Shown: piece after piece, positions 32,077-36,932 of the stretch
How positions within the stretch are numbered: the stretch's first letter is position 1
Layout: the number at the start of each line of letters is the position of its first letter
Assembly (NCBI GenBank): GCA_020060485.1
Contig: JAGVAB010000056.1
Span: 1 to 36,932 of the forward strand
Reading direction: 5' to 3'
Source of the DNA: Anaerolineales bacterium
GTDB taxonomy: Bacteria; Chloroflexota; Anaerolineae; Anaerolineales; Anaerolineaceae
DNA: 36,932 bases
Position numbers and translations under genes: made by a program
Notes under the pieces: model-generated
What the model saw: the letters and a program-made list of their open reading frames with translations, nothing else
Database searches by the model: none
Told to the model about the DNA's origin: nothing

Positions 32077-32457
32077 GGTACCCTGGATTGTATCAAACTT
32101 TACCGGAATTGGTTGAGATGGTTCAAGGGTAGGCACATGGCCTTCTCAAAGTTAATTTGCAGTTCCCTTATCTTAATGATGACGCCAAATTACAGGCCAA
32201 ATAAGCCCTGGTTTGCGTGTATCGCCGGGTTTTCTGCACCACACGGTTTTTCCCTTCCCCGGCCGGTATGCCAGGAATGAAGATGAATCAATACCGGGGG
32301 AGGGACGATGGGAGGGGGTAAATCATCACCGGTATTTTGCAACTGATTTGGACTGAATGTATTCCACTGCTTTCGAAAATCTCTTTTGTCAAACTCTCTT
32401 GAGAATGCCATAAGGAAGGGCGAAAACAAAAAGCGCCTCGTTAGAGGCGCTTTTGGA
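32077..32457. other. Spacer between G5-protein gene and tRNA-Phe
   Basis: No gene is supported in this spacer of about 380 bp. It contains the G5-gene promoter region at its left side, an imperfect inverted repeat with CCGGTAT (32263-32269) and ATACCGG (32291-32297) extended by C-rich and G-rich flanks, and the tRNA terminator at its right side. Confidence 0.6.
32429..32454 (-). terminator. Rho-independent terminator of tRNA-Phe
   Basis: The perfect 11-bp stem AAAAGCGCCTC / GAGGCGCTTTT has a four-base loop. On the minus strand it continues into TTTTTGTTTT. It lies three bases past the tRNA 3' end. Confidence 0.88.
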
Positions 32458-32530
32458 TGCCGAGAGACAGAATCGAACTGTCGACACCACAATTTTCAGT
32501 CGTGTGCTCTACCAACTGAGCTATCTCGGC
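32458..32530 (-). tRNA. tRNA-Phe (GAA)
   Basis: On the minus strand a full cloverleaf can be folded: acceptor GCCGAGA / TCTCGGC, D arm GCTC-AGTTGGTA-GAGC, anticodon arm CACGA-CTGAAAA-TTGTG with anticodon GAA, and T arm GACAG-TTCGATT-CTGTC. The discriminator base is A. The 3' CCA is not encoded and must be added after transcription. Length is 73 nt. Confidence 0.96.
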
Positions 32531-32541
32531 TTGCGAGAGAA

Positions 32542-32570
32542 ATTTTACATGCTTATTCCGGGAGTGTCAA
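32542..32570 (-). promoter_or_regulatory. Sigma70-type promoter of tRNA-Phe
   Basis: On the minus strand TTGACA (32570-32565), a 17-base spacer and TAAAAT (32547-32542). The -10 box ends 11 bases before the mature tRNA. Confidence 0.85.
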
Positions 32571-32639
32571 GCGATTTTTGCAAACTGTGCATTGCACGCA
32601 CTGAAGTGATCTTCCACAGGCCGCAGGTACCTGTTAGAT

Positions 32640-32702
32640 GGACCTTTGGGAACCGTGAAGCATGGTGCCCAACTTCTTTTTCACGGCAATCCGCAGAAAG
32701 CC
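32640..32702 (-). repeat. MITE-like palindromic element, degenerate copy C
   Basis: Read on the minus strand it contains GGATTGCCGTGAAAA, then ACCATGCTTCACGGTT and CCCAAAGG. These match the arms of copies A and B in the same order. The long central stem is missing, leaving about 60 bp. Confidence 0.6.
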
Positions 32703-32772
32703 TTTTTGATGTGGGCGTTTCCAGAGAATAAGTGTGGTAAGCTGAACATGCCATAATGCTATTACAGATGGT

Positions 32773-32801
32773 TTGACATTCTTACCATGCAAGATTAAAA
32801 T
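32773..32801 (+). promoter_or_regulatory. Sigma70-type promoter of coaE
   Basis: TTGACA (32773-32778), a 17-base spacer and TAAAAT (32796-32801), 44 bases before the GTG start. Confidence 0.82.
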
Positions 32802-32845
32802 GAGAGGGCATGGTTGCCTGTATTTTTATTCTTTAAGGAGAACGT

Positions 32846-33988
32846 GTGGGTAAGTGGAAGGGCAAATACGTCATTGGCCTGACAGGGAACATCGGCACCG
32901 GCAAGACGGTTGTGCGGCGCATGCTGGAACACCTGGGGGCTTATGGAATTGACGCCGATGCGCTGGCGCATCGGGTTATTTCACGCGGTGCACCCGGTTA
33001 TCAAAAAGTAGTCGAAACCTTTGGTCAGTGGGTGGTAGGGCCAGACGGCGAGATTGACCGCCAGAAACTGGGCCGCATGGTCTTTGAAGACCAGGCAGCC
33101 TTGAAGACCCTGGAAGGCATTATTCATCCGTATGTGATCCAGGCTATTGATTTGCTGGTGCGGCGGGCCACCCAGTCAGTGGTGGTGATCGAGGCCATCA
33201 AGCTGGATGATCTTGACCTGGACCACACGTGTGACAGTCTGTGGGTGACCACGGCCCCGCTCGAAACCCAATTGCAGCGATTGCAGGCCAAGCGCAAGAT
33301 GTCGCGCCATGAGGCGTTGCAGCGTATGAATGCCCAGCCATCCCAGGAGTCCAGGCTGGCCACAGCCAATGTGGTCATCCAAAACGATGGCAATTTTGAA
33401 GCGGCCTGGCTGCAAGTGAACGCGGCCTGGCAGAAACTGGCACCGGCTGGGGTCAGTGAACCGCTGACAGAGGCCAGTCCTCGTCACACGATCCCGCAAG
33501 GGGTGCTGCAGGTGCTGCGCGGCAAACCCCGCCATTCGGATGAGATTGCCGTTTTTCTCAACCGGGTGCGGCCGGGATCAAATTTTACCAGGGAAGATAT
33601 CATGGCCGCTTTTGGCGAAAAGGCATTTCTGCTTTTACAGGTGGAAGAAAACCTGCGAGGGCTGCTGGCCTGGCAGGTGGAAAACCTGGTTTCCTCCACT
33701 CACGATATTGTGTTGGACGATGGTATCCTGCCTGAGCAGGCATTGCCGCCGATGCTTAAGGAAATGGAACACGCTTCACGTGATCTGCAATGTGAAGCTG
33801 CGCTGGTGTTTGCGCCGCCTGCACTGGCCAAGCGCATTGAATTGTGGCAGGGGTTGGGATATGAGCCGCGAGCAGCGGATTCTTTGGGTGTGAATGCCTG
33901 GCAGGAGGCGGCCCGCGACTCCCAGCCGCCCAACACGTTATTATTCTTTAAACAATTGCGTGTTGATCGGATCCTGCGCCCGATGTGA
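32846..33988 (+). CDS. coaE: Dephospho-CoA kinase fused to a GNAT-like domain
   Basis: The 380-residue product has an N-terminal CoaE kinase (residues about 8-205). Its P-loop GLTGNIGTGKT (11-21), DADALAH (36-42), GEIDRQKLGRMVF and IHPYV regions are typical. It performs the last step of CoA synthesis, phosphorylating dephospho-CoA. The remaining 170 or so residues are not part of CoaE. FLLLQVEENLRGLLAWQVEN, then ALPPMLKEMEHASRDLQCEAALVFAP and WQGLGYEPR look like a divergent GNAT acetyltransferase fold, a CoA-binding family. The GTG start follows AAGGAG by five bases. Kinase assignment is secure. The C-terminal assignment is tentative. Confidence 0.87.
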   Translation: MGKWKGKYVIGLTGNIGTGKTVVRRMLEHLGAYGIDADALAHRVISRGAPGYQKVVETFGQWVVGPDGEIDRQKLGRMVFEDQAALKTLEGIIHPYVIQAIDLLVRRATQSVVVIEAIKLDDLDLDHTCDSLWVTTAPLETQLQRLQAKRKMSRHEALQRMNAQPSQESRLATANVVIQNDGNFEAAWLQVNAAWQKLAPAGVSEPLTEASPRHTIPQGVLQVLRGKPRHSDEIAVFLNRVRPGSNFTREDIMAAFGEKAFLLLQVEENLRGLLAWQVENLVSSTHDIVLDDGILPEQALPPMLKEMEHASRDLQCEAALVFAPPALAKRIELWQGLGYEPRAADSLGVNAWQEAARDSQPPNTLLFFKQLRVDRILRPM

Positions 33989-34057
33989 TCTGACTGGCAG
34001 CATGTGCGGATCGTTTTTCTTGTTTCTGGATCGTAAAAACTATTTTTGGGGACGATT

Positions 34058-34942
34058 GTGACGTATCTATTGAATCAACTGGTCTTTTTATTTCAGCGGC
34101 TCGATTGGCTGGGGGTGCTGGATATCCTGCTGGTGACGGCCATCTTCTTCATGGTGTTGAAGCTGGTGCGGGATACACATGCCATGGTGCTGCTGCGCGG
34201 GGTGATCCTGTTTGCCATCCTGCTCAGTTTGTTGACCAGTCTGGTAAACCTGCCGGCGTTCTCCTGGTTTGTGCGCACGGCATTGCCAGCGCTGCTGGTA
34301 GCGGTACCGGTGGTTTTTGCCCCGGAGATCCGCCGCGCCCTGGAGCGTTTGGGACGGGCAGGTTCAGGGGTGATTCTCTTGCGTCAACCGCGCACTTCTC
34401 GCCAAGTTTTGATGGAAACCATCCAAACCATCGTTACCTCTGCGGCACGCCTTTCAGTTCACCAGTATGGTGCCCTGATTATCTTGCAGCGTACAGATAG
34501 TTTGCAGGAATATATCGAGACAGGTGTTGCGCTGGATGCCAAACCGACACCTGAATTGATGCTGCAAATCTTTTATCCCAATACACCGCTCCACGATGGA
34601 GCAGTGATCATCAATGATGAGTGCCGGGTGGCGGCGGCAGCCTGTGTCATGCCGCTTTCGGCCAGCGGCGTGTTAAACCGTTCACCTGAACGCCAGATGG
34701 GCCTGCGCCATAGAGCAGCTTTGGGGTCTTCGGAAGTGAGCGACGCCATCGCTGTGGTGGTGTCTGAGGAAACAGGGGACATCTCGGTTGCCCAGGGCGG
34801 GCGATTGATCCATCGGTTGGACCGGGAACGGCTGGAGAATATCCTCATGGCCTTTTACCGCACTTCTGACCTGGCCCAGGCCCCGGATCATTTCTTTGCA
34901 CGTGTGCTGGCTGGCGTTGCCAGACTTTGGCAGGAGGATTGA
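34058..34942 (+). CDS. cdaA: Membrane diadenylate cyclase
   Basis: The 294-residue CdaA/DisA_N-type enzyme makes c-di-AMP from two ATP. It has three N-terminal transmembrane helices (about residues 18-90) and a DAC domain with LHDGAVII (Asp180-Gly181-Ala182) and GLRHRAALG (Arg217-His218-Arg219), the two nucleotide-binding motifs. The C-terminal tail is about 25 residues longer than the core. GTG 34058 is preferred over TTG 34046 because GGGGA is then correctly spaced. The gene is followed two bases later by the cdaR-like gene, its usual regulator. Confidence 0.92.
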   Translation: MTYLLNQLVFLFQRLDWLGVLDILLVTAIFFMVLKLVRDTHAMVLLRGVILFAILLSLLTSLVNLPAFSWFVRTALPALLVAVPVVFAPEIRRALERLGRAGSGVILLRQPRTSRQVLMETIQTIVTSAARLSVHQYGALIILQRTDSLQEYIETGVALDAKPTPELMLQIFYPNTPLHDGAVIINDECRVAAAACVMPLSASGVLNRSPERQMGLRHRAALGSSEVSDAIAVVVSEETGDISVAQGGRLIHRLDRERLENILMAFYRTSDLAQAPDHFFARVLAGVARLWQED

Positions 34943-34944
34943 GC

Positions 34945-36186
34945 ATGCAATTCTGGAAGAGTTTTACCAGGAGCCTTCCCTCGCTGCTGCTGGCTTTTGC
35001 CCTGGCAGTTACGGTCTGGATCTCGGCGGTGACGGAAAATGATCCCACCGAGCGGCGTGTCTTTGCCAGCCCGGTGCCAATTGAGGTCATTGGCCAGGAC
35101 CCGGGCCTGTTGCTTCTGGGGGATGTGCCTCCGCAAATTTCTTTGACGCTGAATGCACCCAGATCCATGTGGGCGAAGTTGAACGGCCAGCCAGGATTGA
35201 TCCGGGCTTTGATTGATCTTTCGGGCCTTGAAGAAGGTTCCTACCAGATACCGGTGCAGGTGCAGCTTGATGCGCGTCCGGTGGAAATCATATCCTATGC
35301 GCCCAGCAGTGTGCAGGTAACACTTGAGGAATTTGCCAGCAAGAGCATGGCGGCGCGGTTGATCCTGCGCGGCGAGGTGGCCACCGGTTTTCAGGCGATG
35401 GCGCCAGTTCTCAGTCCGGCAGCACTCACTGTCAGCGGGCCGCGCTCACTGGTCAACCAGGTGAGTGAAGTACGCGCCTCACTGGATCTGAACCGTACCA
35501 GCCAGGATGTTGAGCGAGTGTTAACTTTGGTGGCAGTTGATGCCGAAGGCTCTGAAGTCAAGAATGTGGAGATCACACCCAAAGAGGTGCTGGCTAAAGT
35601 CAGCGTGGTGCAGCGTGGCGGATACCGGAATGTGGTAATCAAGGTGGTCGCCAGCGGGCAGGTTGCCAGTGGGTATCGGGTGACCAATATTTCCGTTTTC
35701 CCGCCGACCATCACCGTATTTTCCTATGATCCATCATTGGTGGATGAGCTCCCCGGGTATGTGGAAACAACCGCCCTTGACCTGACTGGCGCCACAGAAG
35801 ACATGGATGTGCGTTTGTCGCTGAATTTGCCGCCCGGTGTGGCAGTGGTGGGTGACCAGACGGTTGCGGTGCAGGTGGGGGTTAACCCGATTGAAGGCAG
35901 TGTGACCCTGTCTGACATGCCTGTTCTGGTGATCGGTCTGGGGGATGATTTGCAAGCCAGTGTATCGCCTGAGGTGGTGGATGTGATCATTTCCGGCCCG
36001 CTGCCTGTGCTGGATGGCTTGCTGGCCACGGATGTGCGCGTGGTTATCAATCTGCAAGGCGAACCAGCCGGCACCTACCAGCGTGTACCGCAGGTGGAAT
36101 ATTCTATTTCCGGCAGCAGCCAGCTGCGGGTGGAATCGATCCTGCCCGGGTCAATTGAGATTGTGCTTTCGCTGATCGCTCCATAA
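34945..36186 (+). CDS. cdaR: YbbR-domain regulator of the diadenylate cyclase
   Basis: The 413-residue protein has one N-terminal transmembrane helix (SLPSLLLAFALAVTVWISAV) followed by about four YbbR repeats. Repeat signatures include RVFASPVPIEVIGQ, SMAARLILRGEVATGFQ, YRNVVIKVVASGQVASGYRV and LSDMPVLVIGLGD. In other bacteria CdaR contacts CdaA and tunes c-di-AMP synthesis. Start ATG 34945 follows AGGAGG by seven bases. Two bases separate it from cdaA, so the pair forms one operon. Confidence 0.88.
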   Translation: MQFWKSFTRSLPSLLLAFALAVTVWISAVTENDPTERRVFASPVPIEVIGQDPGLLLLGDVPPQISLTLNAPRSMWAKLNGQPGLIRALIDLSGLEEGSYQIPVQVQLDARPVEIISYAPSSVQVTLEEFASKSMAARLILRGEVATGFQAMAPVLSPAALTVSGPRSLVNQVSEVRASLDLNRTSQDVERVLTLVAVDAEGSEVKNVEITPKEVLAKVSVVQRGGYRNVVIKVVASGQVASGYRVTNISVFPPTITVFSYDPSLVDELPGYVETTALDLTGATEDMDVRLSLNLPPGVAVVGDQTVAVQVGVNPIEGSVTLSDMPVLVIGLGDDLQASVSPEVVDVIISGPLPVLDGLLATDVRVVINLQGEPAGTYQRVPQVEYSISGSSQLRVESILPGSIEIVLSLIAP

Positions 36187-36200
36187 GTATTGCATTTTTG

Positions 36201-36375
36201 GGCTGGAGTGTACCTGTAACATGGGTACTTTGAGAGCTCCAGAATGATGACGGGAACGAAGCCCTTGTTGGCAAGGGAAAAATGGAAATGCCGGAGCTTG
36301 ATCCCGGCATTGATGAAAATTGCTTAATCGCAAAATACTCTGCAATTGCCCGTAATGGGCTCCGCAGTCAGGATT
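36201..36375 (+). other. Hairpin-rich leader between cdaR and der
   Basis: Three stems can be drawn. The first is CTGGAG with CTCCAG (36203-36208, 36237-36242), enclosing GTACC with GGTAC (36210-36214, 36224-36228). The second is CCCTTG with CAAGGG (36262-36267, 36272-36277). The third is AATGCCGG with CCGGCATT (36287-36294, 36304-36311). No U tract follows the last stem, so it is not a simple terminator. It could be a regulatory leader of der or a small RNA. It matches no riboswitch consensus I can recall. Confidence 0.4.
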
Positions 36376-36382
36376 GAATGAA

Positions 36383-36932
36383 ATGAAGAAACCTGTTGTT
36401 GCATTGGTCGGAAGGCCAAACGTGGGGAAGAGCACATTGTTCAACCGTCTCTCTGGAGAACGGCTGGCAATTGTGGATGATGTTCCCGGCACAACCCGTG
36501 ACCGGCTGTTTTATGAGTCGGACTGGAATGGACGCTACTTCACCATTATTGATACGGGCGGGATTGACCCCACTTCCAGCAGCCGCCAGTCGCCGCTTTC
36601 GATTGGATCGGCGGATTTTATTGCCGAGATCCGTGCCCAGGCGGCGGTGGCGGTGGAGAATGCGGATGTGGTGCTTTTTCTGGTGGATGCCATCAACGGA
36701 GTGACACCGGCTGACCTTGAGGTGGCGCAGATCCTGCGCCGCAGCCAGAAAAAACTGGAGGATGGGCAGTTTTGGCCGCCAATTTTTGTGGTGGTTAACA
36801 AGGCCGATAATGCCAGCCTGCGGGATGTGGCTGCCCAATTCTACGAGCTGGGGTTGGGTGAGCCTTATCCCATTTCTGCCCTGCATGGCACCGGCACCGG
36901 CGATCTGCTGGACGATGTGGTGGCTTCCTTCG
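36383..36932 (+). CDS. der: Ribosome-assembly GTPase Der, partial
   Basis: The first 183 codons of the double-GTPase Der (EngA), needed for 50S subunit maturation. The first G domain is visible: G1 GRPNVGKST (residues 10-18), G2/switch I VPGTTRDR, G3 DTGGI and G4 VNKAD. The switch region has a Ser-rich insertion (SSSRQSPLS). The second G domain and KH-like domain lie beyond the window edge. ATG 36383 is chosen because the ATG at 36378 is closed by a stop at once. No strong Shine-Dalgarno is visible. Confidence 0.9.
   Translation, partial: MKKPVVALVGRPNVGKSTLFNRLSGERLAIVDDVPGTTRDRLFYESDWNGRYFTIIDTGGIDPTSSSRQSPLSIGSADFIAEIRAQAAVAVENADVVLFLVDAINGVTPADLEVAQILRRSQKKLEDGQFWPPIFVVVNKADNASLRDVAAQFYELGLGEPYPISALHGTGTGDLLDDVVASF

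Larger units (their letters stand above)
32531..32845. other. Divergent promoter region with degenerate MITE copy
   Basis: This 315-bp spacer carries the tRNA promoter, a collapsed copy of the MITE-like element at 32640-32702 and the coaE promoter. No gene was found. Confidence 0.65.

Noticed and set aside
36287..36311. Terminator after cdaR
   Set aside because: The stem is strong but no U tract follows, so intrinsic termination is unlikely.

Overview
The window reads as a chromosomal segment of a Chloroflexota bacterium, most likely of the Anaerolineae. This is inferred from gene style, not from a marker gene. The clues are lipoproteins with Thr/Pro-rich linkers, a DUF2089 plus SHOCT-like gene pair, a G5/3D cell-wall protein next to rsmA, a cdaA-cdaR pair, frequent GTG/TTG starts and many short palindromic intergenic repeats. 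From about 5.2 kb rightwards the DNA is GC-rich. The first 5 kb is clearly AT-richer and looks like an accessory island.

Layout. 1-5180: a probable transposase-gene remnant, three tandem WD40-like envelope proteins that arose partly by duplication, and a TolB-like propeller gene broken by one amber codon. 5181-8991: a radical SAM/HhH protein behind a consensus promoter, and two minus-strand envelope proteins. 8992-12894: a DUF2089/SHOCT pair and two paralogous MFS exporters. 12994-16451: rhomboid protease and guanylate kinase (overlapping, minus strand), an FmdB-type zinc ribbon protein, and an anchored HExxH protein that shares its stop site with it. 16544-18079: a complete IS701-type element with TIRs and a CTAG target duplication. 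18236-21576: a MacA/MacB-like tripartite ABC export operon. 21620-26825: a Cys-cluster protein, an M32 carboxypeptidase, a repeat-rich spacer, a Thr/Pro lipoprotein and an L,D-transpeptidase. 27100-29723: a compact operon of Roadblock, V4R, receiver/degenerate GGDEF and polyprenol-phosphate glycosyltransferase genes. 29855-32076: rsmA behind a G5/3D protein. 32458-32530: tRNA-Phe with a strong promoter and terminator. 32846-36932: coaE fused to a GNAT-like domain, cdaA, cdaR, a structured-looking spacer and the 5' part of der.

How the genes fit together. Much of the window concerns the envelope: L,D-transpeptidase, G5/3D protein, the CdaA/CdaR c-di-AMP pair, mannosyl-carrier synthesis, efflux and several lipoproteins. 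Housekeeping genes (gmk, rsmA, coaE, der, tRNA-Phe) are interspersed.

The most unusual signal is not protein-coding. Three separate families of short palindromic or dispersed intergenic repeats can be aligned within the window. One family forms paired hairpins with compensatory base changes, and another is a roughly 100-bp MITE-like palindrome with two good copies and one collapsed copy. In addition, four genes place a TANNNT box exactly six bases before ATG, which suggests leaderless transcripts. A roughly 180-nt hairpin-rich spacer precedes der and matches no riboswitch class I could recall.
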